This document shows positions 1-7,732 of a DNA stretch of 16,202 nucleotides, one piece after another. Every line of letters begins with the position of its first letter. Within the stretch, counting starts at the first letter, position 1. Both the position numbers and the translations under genes were made by a program. The notes below the pieces were generated by a model. It was not told where the DNA came from. It did not search any database and worked only from the letters and a program-made list of their open reading frames with translations. The stretch comes from UBA8437 sp003445035 (GTDB taxonomy: Bacteria > Planctomycetota > Planctomycetia > Planctomycetales > Planctomycetaceae), in NCBI GenBank assembly GCA_937901285.1, contig CALCHI010000391.1, positions 1 through 16,202 of the forward strand, given 5' to 3'.

Positions 1-390
1 AAGGACAGCCTGATCCCTCGGGCCGACCGTACGTTGGCGGCCCTGCTGGCCGACATGTCCGATCGGGGTCTGCTCGACGACACGCTGGTCATCTGGATGG
101 GTGAATTCGGCCGCAGCCCTCGAATCAGCAAGATCTTCGCCACACCGGGCCGTGAGCACTGGCCCCACGCGTTCACGATCCTGATGGCCGGTGCCGGTAC
201 TCGTGGCGGACTGGTTCACGGTGCTACCGACCGCTACGCGGAATACGTCACCGACGACCCGGTGTCCCCCGAAGACGTCACCGCAACGATCTTCGACGCA
301 CTGGGAATCGACCCGCACCAGTCAGTGCCCTCACGAAACCAACAGCACCAGTTGTCCACCGGACACCCGATCACCTCGTTGTTCTCGTAA
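1..390 (+). CDS. DUF1501 family protein, C-terminal part (5' end outside window)
   Basis: The frame is open from base 1 to a TAA at 388-390, giving the last 129 residues of a longer protein; the start lies left of the window. Visible DUF1501 C-terminal signatures are MGEFGRSPRIS, GREHWPHAFTILMAGAGTRGG and LVHGATDRYAEYVTDDPVSPEDVTA split across the region, followed by the usual 'IFDALGIDP' closing helix. DUF1501 proteins belong to the alkaline-phosphatase/sulfatase-like superfamily, are usually about 400-480 residues and Tat-exported, and in planctomycetes typically lie beside DUF1549/DUF1553 cytochrome genes, which would be off the left edge here. The biochemical role of the family is not settled. 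The next gene begins 53 bases later on the same strand and may be cotranscribed. I am confident of the family; the function is unknown. Confidence 0.9.
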   Translation, partial: KDSLIPRADRTLAALLADMSDRGLLDDTLVIWMGEFGRSPRISKIFATPGREHWPHAFTILMAGAGTRGGLVHGATDRYAEYVTDDPVSPEDVTATIFDALGIDPHQSVPSRNQQHQLSTGHPITSLFS

Positions 391-443
391 CCGGACGGCA
401 ACTGAAGCACTCTGTCCCCCGACGAACCAACCGGCCTCTCTCG

Positions 444-1580
444 ATGCACATTGCAGCACGCGGATTGATCTTCGACGCGACTGCTGCTGCAGAGAACGAG
501 GCCGTCGCGTATGTCACCAGCCTGGTGCCACTCGCGTCCGGCACATTTTTGTGCGGCTGGCAGTCCGGGCCGGGGAAGCACACCCCCACTAACACGATCC
601 GCCTGGCCCGTTCAACCGATGGTGCCCAAAACTGGGATCGATTGCCGTTCGAGTTTGAGACCTCATTCGAGGGCATTCCCGGCTCATTCCTCGCCGCAGA
701 AATGGTCGAATCCGAACCGGGACGATTGTTGCTGTTCACCACGTGGATTGATCGCCGCATCCCCGACCGACCGCTGTTCAACCCGGAAACCGAGGGAATC
801 CTCCCAACCCGGATCCTGACCTGCAGTTCGACAGACGACGGCGACACGTGGAGTCACTGGTCAGAACTCGAGACGGCCGAACTCACTGGCTGTGCCGTCA
901 CGGGTCCAATTCTCCGGTGGACCGACGGGACCATCGCCTGCACTTTCGAGAGTTTCAAGGAGTTCGACGACCCGACACCCGTCGAGCCTGCCGCCTGGCT
1001 GATGATCTCTCGCGACGGTGGACGATCCTTCGAAGCCCCCTGGCAGGTCGCCCGTCATCCCCGGCAAACCAAGTACTATTGGGACCAGCGGCTCTGCCCA
1101 ACCCAGAATCCCGGTGAGTTCGTCGCAATGTTCTGGACCCACAATCGGCCTGAACAGCGAGACACCAACGTTCACCTGCTACAGGCTTCCATCCACGACG
1201 GAGAGAGGGCCGCGGCTGAACCGTTTGAAACAAGCATCCCGGGACAGATTGCCGCCTGCGCCCTCACCGGGGACGGCCGCATCCTCTCCTGCGTCGTCGA
1301 CCGGGGACGGCCCGGCACAATCACGCTCTGGCAGTCAGCCGACGACGGCCAGACCTGGCCCGAGGACGAACGGCTGGTCGTCCATGTTCACGATGAAAAG
1401 GCGGCGATCAGCCAGGGTCGTGAAGAGATCGACTACGCCGAGTTCTGGGAAGACATGGGCAAATGGAGCTTCGGTCATCCGGCCATCCGCCCACTCGAAA
1501 ACGGCTGGCTGCTGGCCTGGTATGCGGGCACGCCCGAACGCATGAGCATTCACTGGGCACACGTGGCCGAGGACGTCTGA
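444..1580 (+). CDS. Sialidase-like (BNR/Asp-box) six-bladed propeller protein
   Basis: A 378-residue protein. Four Asp-box motifs (S-x-D-x-G-x-x-W/F) are visible: STDGAQNW at 57-64, STDDGDTW at 129-136, SRDGGRSF at 189-195 and SADDGQTW at 298-305, spaced as in sialidase-type propellers. Such folds occur in exo-alpha-sialidases and other glycosidases or carbohydrate-binding proteins, so the substrate cannot be read from this. Family-like stretches include FGHPAIRPLENGWLLAWYAG near the C-terminus. No signal peptide is visible: the N-terminus has no basic-hydrophobic leader, so it may act in the cytoplasm, unlike most planctomycete sialidase-like proteins. The ATG at 444 has no good Shine-Dalgarno sequence, and the frame stays open upstream into the end of the preceding gene, so translation may be coupled or the start may differ slightly. 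It could also be a sialidase-fold protein with no hydrolase activity. Confidence 0.85.
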   Translation: MHIAARGLIFDATAAAENEAVAYVTSLVPLASGTFLCGWQSGPGKHTPTNTIRLARSTDGAQNWDRLPFEFETSFEGIPGSFLAAEMVESEPGRLLLFTTWIDRRIPDRPLFNPETEGILPTRILTCSSTDDGDTWSHWSELETAELTGCAVTGPILRWTDGTIACTFESFKEFDDPTPVEPAAWLMISRDGGRSFEAPWQVARHPRQTKYYWDQRLCPTQNPGEFVAMFWTHNRPEQRDTNVHLLQASIHDGERAAAEPFETSIPGQIAACALTGDGRILSCVVDRGRPGTITLWQSADDGQTWPEDERLVVHVHDEKAAISQGREEIDYAEFWEDMGKWSFGHPAIRPLENGWLLAWYAGTPERMSIHWAHVAEDV

Positions 1581-1618
1581 CCCACGCTGCCGAAAACGCT
1601 CCGGGCCAGAATGTACGT

Positions 1619-2881
1619 CTAGAATGGCTTGTTGACCTTGCACCCGGGCACGGCCTTTTTGAAGTCGGCGATGCCTTCCGGAGTGACCAGGCTGCCGGCA
1701 AGATGCAGCGCCGTCAATTTCTTCAGCCCCTTGAGATAAACCAGCCCCTCGTCGCTGACAGGCGTCCCGGCGAGACTGAGATCCTGCAGACTCACCAGGC
1801 CCTTGAGATGCACCAGTCCGTCGTCGCTGATCTCGTCATTGTCCAGCATCAGCCGCTGAAGCTTGGCCAACCCCTTGAGATGTTTCAGTCCCGAGTCTTT
1901 GATCGACGTGTTGCCGAGGTCGACTTGGACAATCTCGCCCTGCTTGTTCCGCTGGATCCTGGCTCGAAGCTTCTTCAGGGCGGCCAGGGACTCTTCCGGC
2001 GTCGCCGCTGTCGCCTCTTCCTTGTCCGTCTCCGTTGCGGCCGGAAGCGGGCGTTCGTACATGATGGATGTCTTGTTGTCTCCGACCCCCTTCAGGAAGA
2101 GGCTCGCTCTTTTCTCGGTTGTTTTCCCGTCATCGCTCTCGACCTCCGACCCTCCGATGACAAGCGAAAATTCCTGCTGACGGTCATCTCCCGAGACGGG
2201 GTCACGGAACATCAACTTGATCCGGTTGCCGTCAACCTCCCATTTCCCCTTGGTCGCTTTCCCGTCTTTCGGTGTCAACACCAGGTCGCCGGATTTGCCA
2301 AGCACCATCGTCTGAGTCACCCCCTTGGAGAAAATCGGATCCGACTTCCAGGTGTGGACCAGTTCTGCAGGGTGCTTCGATGCCGCCCCACCGCCGCCTC
2401 GTTTCAACTCGATCTGCGGTCCATCATTCGGAGGTGACAGCGTCAGGGTGTCGCCAGTCACCGCATAGGTCAGGGACATCTGCCTCTCGCCCATGGTCAC
2501 TTCCAGTTTGTCCGCCCCACCGGCCTTCCAGCTGAACTTCAGGCCAGGCACCCCCAATGCGCCCATGCTGCCCTCACCGCCTTCCTGAAACGTCCACGTC
2601 GTTTCCAACTGATTCGGATCTGTTGTCACTTGCGTCCACGCTCCGATCAGAATGTCCGTTCCAGCCACAGAGCTGGTTGCCGGATCACTTTTCTTGTCAT
2701 CGGGTGTGCCATCGATCTCGGTGTCGAGCTTGGCATCGGTCTCGGTGTTCGGCTGGTCATCGGACTTGGCGTCGGACTGAGGTTGAGGGTTCGTCTGGGC
2801 CGCATCGCCATTCGGCGAAGAGGCTCCATCACCACATCCAACCAATCCAACGATCAAGAGCAACGACAACAGAAACTTCAT
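1619..2881 (-). CDS. Secreted lipoprotein with C-terminal leucine-rich repeats
   Basis: 420 residues from the ATG at 2881, which has a GGGGAG ribosome site 6 bases upstream; an open extension to 3079 lacks leader features and is rejected. The N-terminus is a lipoprotein signal with lipobox LVGC (Cys16), so the protein is probably membrane-anchored. Residues 20-72 are a low-complexity Asp/Thr/Ser/Gln linker. Residues 75-280 are predicted beta-rich, with two units that look alike (around 'LIGAWTQ' at 78-84 and 'LVHTWKS' at 174-180), like small lipocalin-type barrels; I do not recognise the family. Residues 317-417 hold four leucine-rich repeats with an exact 24-residue period (starting at 317, 341, 365 and 389), the type common in planctomycetes and likely a protein-binding surface. 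It lies 125 bases after the YndJ-like gene and probably has its own promoter. It converges with the Asp-box gene, with 38 bases between the two stops. Confidence 0.85.
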   Translation of the reverse strand: MKFLLSLLLIVGLVGCGDGASSPNGDAAQTNPQPQSDAKSDDQPNTETDAKLDTEIDGTPDDKKSDPATSSVAGTDILIGAWTQVTTDPNQLETTWTFQEGGEGSMGALGVPGLKFSWKAGGADKLEVTMGERQMSLTYAVTGDTLTLSPPNDGPQIELKRGGGGAASKHPAELVHTWKSDPIFSKGVTQTMVLGKSGDLVLTPKDGKATKGKWEVDGNRIKLMFRDPVSGDDRQQEFSLVIGGSEVESDDGKTTEKRASLFLKGVGDNKTSIMYERPLPAATETDKEEATAATPEESLAALKKLRARIQRNKQGEIVQVDLGNTSIKDSGLKHLKGLAKLQRLMLDNDEISDDGLVHLKGLVSLQDLSLAGTPVSDEGLVYLKGLKKLTALHLAGSLVTPEGIADFKKAVPGCKVNKPF

Positions 2882-2921
2882 CTTCTTCTCCCCAAGGACC
2901 AAAACACCTGACAACCCTGTA

Positions 2922-2944
2922 CCGAAAGAATTTCTTTGATTCGG
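2922..2944. promoter_or_regulatory. AT-rich dyad upstream of the lipoprotein gene
   Basis: An outer CCGAA/TTCGG pair encloses an inner AAAGAA/TTCTTT palindrome, centred about 50 bases before the lipoprotein start. It is AT-rich within GC-rich surroundings and could be an operator or promoter element. The inner arms have almost no loop, so it is not a terminator hairpin. This is a pattern observation only. Confidence 0.25.
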
Positions 2945-3006
2945 AAGTACAAAGCAAGTAACAGGAATCATCTGCACTCCCACTTCCGCGAGCCAACAAC
3001 AGAACA

Positions 3007-4023
3007 TCACCCCGGTCCGGTCGACGTGCCCTGCCGCGCCATCCGCCTCCCGGCAATCGTCCAGGCCAGACAGCCACACAAGGCGAAGCCGATGGCGTTT
3101 GCCGTACCGTGCCAGGCACGCATCCAGTTGATGACCGCATCAACATTGCCGTCCTGTCCCGACGAGACCGGCAACAGGTTCCCCCACGCTCTTGCCCCAT
3201 AGAGTGCCGCCAGGACCATCGCACCGAAAAGTGAGAAAGCGGAAATGGACCAGAGCACCCTCGCGGCCCAGGGCACACCGTCGGTTCGCACCAGCCGGAA
3301 CAGCAAGACCGACGTGCCGATGGCAGCGGCAGCAGTCATCCAGGCTGACAAAGCCTCAACGGCGGGGTGGCCTCCCAGTTGGGTGGTGGTAATGCCCACC
3401 GCGACCAGCGGGACACCGATGGTCACACCACCAGCGACCAGGCTCGAGAATCTCCCCGGCAGTCGACGTGCGGAAAGCCCGGTGATCACCGGCAGCACCA
3501 GTCCCGCATAATGGAAGTGGATGGCCGTCAACAGGACGATGACCGGCTTGAAGTCCAGCGGCTGCTCGCCCAGCACGTGCAGCAGCGTCCAGCCACCGCC
3601 GATCGGCAGAAAGACCAACCCCGCGTCGACAGCCAATTCCGGCCACGGTGTTCTTCCGCGCCGCCACACCCGCAACAGGCCGACCCCTCCCAGCAGCCCC
3701 GTCACCACCAACCAGGGAAACGCGATCGCGGCGGTGACAACGTCGCCCTGAGGCAGAACCTCGATCGCCACAACCAGTGCCACCGCCGCAGGCAACTGCA
3801 ACCAGTCCGCCAGTCGGGCAAGGCGACGTTCCAGCGGCCCGCCGCCGGACCGCTCCGCAAGACGGACCACCATCGGTACCAGGACCAATGGCGAAAACAA
3901 CAACAACTGGCGAGCCCAGCCAACATCGAAGGGACTCGATGGACGCCAGCAGACCAGGCCGACCCAGATCAACCCGCCGACTGCCGAACGGAACGTCGCC
4001 TTTCGTTGCGGCAATTCGACCAT
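3007..4023 (-). CDS. YndJ-like multi-pass membrane protein
   Basis: A 338-residue protein with about ten hydrophobic segments (roughly residues 11-29, 38-54, 75-92, 95-119, 131-152, 158-183, 192-213, 225-244, 254-278 and 305-325), so it is an inner-membrane protein. The motif AIHFHYAGLVLPVITG (167-182) and the C-terminal NWMRAWHGTANAIGF (299-313) match my memory of the YndJ-like family (Bacillus subtilis YndJ), whose function is unknown. The conserved His in these segments (169, 171 and 305) could bind metal or haem, but that is inference. The ATG at 4023 lies 2 bases after the stop of the DUF1990 gene, and no clear ribosome site is visible beyond a weak GGAATC, so translation is probably coupled to the upstream gene. 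I am confident of the membrane topology and fairly confident of the family. Confidence 0.8.
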   Translation of the reverse strand: MVELPQRKATFRSAVGGLIWVGLVCWRPSSPFDVGWARQLLLFSPLVLVPMVVRLAERSGGGPLERRLARLADWLQLPAAVALVVAIEVLPQGDVVTAAIAFPWLVVTGLLGGVGLLRVWRRGRTPWPELAVDAGLVFLPIGGGWTLLHVLGEQPLDFKPVIVLLTAIHFHYAGLVLPVITGLSARRLPGRFSSLVAGGVTIGVPLVAVGITTTQLGGHPAVEALSAWMTAAAAIGTSVLLFRLVRTDGVPWAARVLWSISAFSLFGAMVLAALYGARAWGNLLPVSSGQDGNVDAVINWMRAWHGTANAIGFALCGCLAWTIAGRRMARQGTSTGPG

Positions 4024-4025
4024 CG

Positions 4026-4634
4026 TCAGGATTCCGTTTGAGGCATTGCTGCCTCGAGGCTGCGATGCACCGTCCGTTTCATCGACGCCTGGGATCCCCT
4101 GGCAAACCGCTTCTGCATCATCCGCGCCACGGGATAGCCGATCTTCGCCAGCAGGTGACTGGGCCTTGAGAAGGCCGAGAGGTCGTACCAGGTCACGCCG
4201 TCGGAATCCTGTTCGACCAGGAACCGCTCTTCTCCCCGCTCAATGTGATCCGGCAGCGTTCCGTAGGCGAACCCGAATCGACGCGGGGGACCGTCTTCGT
4301 CGATCAGGTAGACGACACGACAGGCATTGAGCCACCAGCAGCCCAGAAGGCCGAACAGGATCGCCACCGTCTGGCCCTCGCCGGGGGGATCGGGTTCAGG
4401 AACGATACTGGCCCAGCCCACGTCGAACATGGCCCAGCATCGTATCGCATCGCGGGCCGCCTCGAACGCCGCGTCACCCTCTCCCAACCGGATGCGGTAG
4501 TGATCCGAGACGAATCCGGAAGGAGCGGCCCGCGTCCGGGTCTTGCCGATCCCCGGATAGGACCAGTCCTGGCCGGATTGCCCCTGGATGAAACCGGCAA
4601 CAGTCTCGGAGGTCGGTCGTTTCCACAACATCAT
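4026..4634 (-). CDS. DUF1990 (UPF0548) family protein
   Basis: 202 residues. Typical DUF1990 features are the N-terminal SYPGIGKTR (25-33), the RIRLGEGDAAFEAARDAIRCW run (47-67), the VGWASIVP segment (72-79), NACRVVYLIDE (103-113), FGFAYGTLPDHIERGEERFLV split at 120-140 and AFSRPSHLLAKIG (154-166). The family is widespread in bacteria and also present in plants; its biochemical role is unknown. No signal peptide or membrane segment is visible, so the protein is likely cytoplasmic. The start has two consecutive ATG codons (4634 and 4631); a GAGAGG lies about 12 bases upstream, further than usual. It sits 49 bases after the PhyH stop and 2 bases before the YndJ-like start, which suggests a joint task with that membrane protein. 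Confidence 0.88.
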   Translation of the reverse strand: MMLWKRPTSETVAGFIQGQSGQDWSYPGIGKTRTRAAPSGFVSDHYRIRLGEGDAAFEAARDAIRCWAMFDVGWASIVPEPDPPGEGQTVAILFGLLGCWWLNACRVVYLIDEDGPPRRFGFAYGTLPDHIERGEERFLVEQDSDGVTWYDLSAFSRPSHLLAKIGYPVARMMQKRFARGSQASMKRTVHRSLEAAMPQTES

Positions 4635-4683
4635 CGTGGCATCGAGCCTCTCGACGAACCGTTTCCCGCCGGCAAGAACCGGC

Positions 4684-5502
4684 TCATTCCGGAGTCGGCA
4701 TCAGTCGCGACAGAAAGTCACGATTGAACTCCCGCAGCGCTTCCACGGCTTCATCCAGCGGACGTTCAGCCGGCCGTTCAACCAGCCGGTAATTCCCGTG
4801 GTCATCGCGGCCACGCGCCAGCACGGCCAGCGGCAACTCCTCACCCAACTGACGGACATCGGGCCTGACGTACCTCACGGTGAAACCAACCCGCCACCCG
4901 TCGGTCGTGTTCGGCTCGGATCCGTGCACCAGGTTGACGTGGTGCAACGACATCTCACCGGGCTGCAGTACGAGGTCGATCACGTCGGCTTCATCCACAT
5001 CCACCTGGATCTCCTGCCCCCGCGAGAGCAGGTTGTCGTCGGCGAACGTGTCACGGTGTGGCTGGATGGCCAGTTGCTGAGTTCCCGGCACCACTCGCAT
5101 GCAACCGTTTGACGTGTCGCTGACGGTCAGAGCGATCCAGGCGGTTGCCACCTGTGTCGAGTCCAGCCCCCAGTAAGTTCCATCCTGATGCCAGGTGACC
5201 CGGGATGGATCGCCTGGTGGCTTGGCGAACAGGGTCGTGGCCCAGCCGATGATATTGGGTCCCAGCACTCCTTCGACCGCATCCAAAACACGAGAATCCG
5301 TGACCAGATCAAAGGCCCAGGGCAAAAACAGGTGGACCTGAGAGGAATCTACGGCGCGGGCTTCCGGCCCCTGGCGTTCGAGAAAGTCCAACGCGTGGCC
5401 GCAGGCCACCGACGCTTCGGATGCGTCCACGGCCTTCAACGGAAACAGCACGCCGTCGTCCTGGTACGCCTGCTGTTGCTGTGGATCGAGACTGACACCC
5501 AT
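4684..5502 (-). CDS. Phytanoyl-CoA dioxygenase-like Fe(II)/2-oxoglutarate oxygenase
   Basis: 272 residues from the ATG at 5502, which has a GGAGA ribosome site 7 bases upstream; the longer frame to 5562 lacks a comparable site. The start MGVSLDPQQQQAYQDDGVLF is the usual PhyH opening ('xxxFxxDGxxxx'). The iron-binding triad is visible as H105 and D107 in WHQDGTYWG, with H193 in NLVHGSEPN; R204 in GWRVGFTVRY would hold 2-oxoglutarate. The stretch WIALTVSDTSNGCMRVVPGT (122-141) is the conserved family core. Members hydroxylate varied small molecules and lipids, and the substrate cannot be inferred. No signal peptide is visible, so it is cytoplasmic. It may head a unit with the DUF1990 and YndJ-like genes downstream; the GH-A-like gene ends 159 bases upstream. 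The triad is complete, so an active enzyme is likely. Confidence 0.92.
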   Translation of the reverse strand: MGVSLDPQQQQAYQDDGVLFPLKAVDASEASVACGHALDFLERQGPEARAVDSSQVHLFLPWAFDLVTDSRVLDAVEGVLGPNIIGWATTLFAKPPGDPSRVTWHQDGTYWGLDSTQVATAWIALTVSDTSNGCMRVVPGTQQLAIQPHRDTFADDNLLSRGQEIQVDVDEADVIDLVLQPGEMSLHHVNLVHGSEPNTTDGWRVGFTVRYVRPDVRQLGEELPLAVLARGRDDHGNYRLVERPAERPLDEAVEALREFNRDFLSRLMPTPE

Positions 5503-5661
5503 CACGAGGTCTCCGTGGATTCGATGATCGCTCTCGGCGCCGACAGGAACCGTACCGGCCACGATCTCAACGATGACGACTCCATCGCCCGGCCCCGATG
5601 AAACAACTGCCCGACAGCCTCGTCAAGCGTGATCCTGCACACAAACACGCAAAGGACTCTC

Positions 5662-7440
5662 TCACCTGCTCGACACATCGGAGGTGGTCTTGATGTAAAC
5701 CGGGTTCGGACCAATCGTCACCTCGAGAACTCCCGAAGTCGAAGGAACCGGCGACCCGTTGCCCATCCAGTCGAACAGTTCGACCTTGTTGGCCTTCACG
5801 GACACACGCACCCGCCTTGTCTTCTCGCTCCACAAGGCCTGGATCGTGTCGTCCGGCCCCTTGTAGGTGTATCCCCAGGCCTTCGGCCCCAGTCCCGGAA
5901 TCGGCCCGAGGCTCTCGTGACCATCGACCAGGAATGTCATGGCGGCGTAAGCCGGTACGACCGACTTCGGACCCGCCTTTTCGGGAAAGTAGCTGCTTCC
6001 GCCGAGACTGTAGTAGAAGCCGTATCCCGGCAAATAGGTGCTGAAAGGCATATGAAAACGGTAGCCTTCTCCCAGCAGGATCAGGCTGGACCGAACGTGA
6101 GCCCGTGCCTGGAGCAGCTCCTGGGATCGTTCTCCGTCGTCGTTGAACCCGAGTTCGGTCGCGAACAGCGGGAGGTCCCGCCCGGTGTGCTTTCGGACCA
6201 CGGCCTTGATCGCCCGCAACCCTTCAACCAGCCCGTTTTGTTCGGGCGTCTTGCCCAGGTCGCCGGGGTTGTTGGCGAGCCTGGACGCGTAGGGATGAAC
6301 CGCAAATCCGTCCAGGTATTTTCCGAGCCCCTTGCGGAGAACACGTTCGTCCCAACCCACGCTCAGAATGGTACTGCTGCTGGCGGGCCCGATCACCAGA
6401 GCCTTGGGATCTGCTGCGTGCAACGCCTTGTGGGCGATTTCGTAGGTGCGGATCAGTCGTTCGTCGCCGTTTTCGGCTCCCTGGGGCTCCCAGGTGATCT
6501 GGTAGATGTTCTCCTTCCGATCGGGATACTGCTCGGTGTAGGCCTTGGCCACTTCGGTGCAGTAATTCCGCCAGTGTTTTTCGGCGGCGGGTTTCAACAG
6601 GGCATGGACGCCATGAGTGGTCCCCGGAATGATGGCCCATTTCGGCGGCGCATAGAACAACGTGGGAAGCGAGTAGACCTTCCAGGGTTTCCACTGACCG
6701 TCGATGAAATAGGCGGAACTGTGGATGAAGAGATTCAGCGGAAAGGCTTGGCCCTTGGATCGAGCGGCCGCCCGGTCCTCGGAAAACTGTCCCGGATGAT
6801 CGGGCTCCATCTGGCCCCAGGCGTACCCATACTGTCTCACCGCGATCGTTGACGGCTCGTACATCCAGCGAAGCCCCAGGTAGGGCATCACGTTTGCCTG
6901 CCGACTGAACAGTCCGTTCATGCCGAAACGGGTTGCCTTTTCACCGTACAGCTTCCGCTTGGTTGGATCGGGCACGACGGCGTAGGTCATGTAGCCTGCC
7001 CGCTGGCTGACCCCCTCCTTCGGCAGGGTCACGCCATTGGAAAGTCTGACGAACACCCGCCAGAAGCCCATTTTCCCACAGGGAGCGGCTATCTCCTTTG
7101 TCCATTCCCCTTTCGCATCGGCCTTGACCGCCAGCGACTGCCGTTTCACCGTCCGGTCCGTTTCATCAACGAAGTGCAACTCGAGTTTCAGGTCATCCTG
7201 CCCCGGCTTCATTCCGGTGGATTTGAATCCAAGTGCAACCGGCTGGCCCAGCGCGAAGGTGCTGATACTCGAAGACGGGGTGTTTGCCGACAGGGTGATC
7301 AGCCGTCCTCCCGGATCACCTTCCGCCACCTTCGCCCGGGCCGCAGCGACGTCGTCACAAGCAAGCACCCATGACGAACTCGACACCACACAGGCCACGA
7401 TGCCCGGCAGAAAGCAGCAACGAGCGGAAACACGACGCAT
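5662..7440 (-). CDS. Secreted clan GH-A (GH39/GH5-like) glycoside hydrolase-like protein
   Basis: 592 residues from the ATG at 7440. This start gives a signal peptide (basic MRRVSAR, then a hydrophobic core to about 'WVLACDD', residues 24-30); the open extension to 7560 is Arg/Pro-rich and unlike a leader. Residues about 50-155 look like a beta-sandwich domain, about 170-510 like a TIM barrel, and 515-588 like a C-terminal beta domain. Likely catalytic residues are E318 in YQITWEPQG (acid/base position) and E429 in LFATELGF (nucleophile position), with HPYAS at 382-386 between them, as in GH39/GH5-like enzymes. The residue before E318 is Trp, where clan GH-A usually has Asn. The exact GH family and substrate are unknown. 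It is divergent from the NHL gene across a 292-base intergenic region. A weak ribosome site (GGACTC) precedes the ATG. Confidence 0.8.
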   Translation of the reverse strand: MRRVSARCCFLPGIVACVVSSSSWVLACDDVAAARAKVAEGDPGGRLITLSANTPSSSISTFALGQPVALGFKSTGMKPGQDDLKLELHFVDETDRTVKRQSLAVKADAKGEWTKEIAAPCGKMGFWRVFVRLSNGVTLPKEGVSQRAGYMTYAVVPDPTKRKLYGEKATRFGMNGLFSRQANVMPYLGLRWMYEPSTIAVRQYGYAWGQMEPDHPGQFSEDRAAARSKGQAFPLNLFIHSSAYFIDGQWKPWKVYSLPTLFYAPPKWAIIPGTTHGVHALLKPAAEKHWRNYCTEVAKAYTEQYPDRKENIYQITWEPQGAENGDERLIRTYEIAHKALHAADPKALVIGPASSSTILSVGWDERVLRKGLGKYLDGFAVHPYASRLANNPGDLGKTPEQNGLVEGLRAIKAVVRKHTGRDLPLFATELGFNDDGERSQELLQARAHVRSSLILLGEGYRFHMPFSTYLPGYGFYYSLGGSSYFPEKAGPKSVVPAYAAMTFLVDGHESLGPIPGLGPKAWGYTYKGPDDTIQALWSEKTRRVRVSVKANKVELFDWMGNGSPVPSTSGVLEVTIGPNPVYIKTTSDVSSR

Positions 7441-7732
7441 GGCGGAGTCCGGAGAGACGGGTGGCTGGGCAGTTGGTGATCTGCGACCGCAGTTGGGCCA
7501 GTCTACCGTTGATTGGCTGCCACGTCTTCGACGTGATTTCGGCCACCGTCTGGTGAACACCAGGGAAGCACAGTTGATGAATCGTTCACATGTGACGGCG
7601 ACCTGACCCTGCTATTTTCGCTGGCTGACGGTCAGGCTCCGTTTCCATGATGTGGCGGTGCCTGCCGTCGCATACACTTTCTGGGGAACACTTTCCCGGC
7701 GGACGATCACACCCACCAGGACACATTGCACC
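7441..7732. promoter_or_regulatory. Divergent intergenic region between the GH-A-like and NHL genes
   Basis: 292 bases with no supportable gene, presumably holding the promoters for both divergent genes. Two short perfect dyads are present: CACGTC-ttc-GACGTG at 7521-7535 and TCACATGTGA at 7586-7595. A longer CTGACC/GGTCAG pair (7603-7608 and 7630-7635) has a 21-base spacer. I could not assign -35/-10 boxes with confidence, nor name a regulator. Confidence 0.45.
7521..7535. promoter_or_regulatory. Possible operator or hairpin, CACGTC-ttc-GACGTG
   Basis: A perfect 6-base inverted repeat with a 3-base spacer, 81-95 bases upstream of the GH-A-like start. It could be a dimeric regulator site or a small RNA hairpin. 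The sequence alone does not name the factor. Confidence 0.25.

Noticed and set aside
1463..2437. A 324-codon + strand open frame
   Set aside because: It overlaps the end of the Asp-box gene and runs antisense to the lipoprotein gene; its translation has no recognisable motif and follows from high-GC codon bias.
5629..6852. A 407-codon + strand open frame
   Set aside because: It is antisense to the GH-A-like gene, whose signal peptide, domains and catalytic residues are coherent; the + strand product shows no family features.
7603..7635. CTGACC/GGTCAG pair as a terminator hairpin
   Set aside because: The loop is 21 bases, the stem is only 6, and there is no T tract.
7652..7732. Upstream start for the NHL protein
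   Set aside because: It would place 27 residues before the twin-arginine motif, which belongs near the N-terminus.
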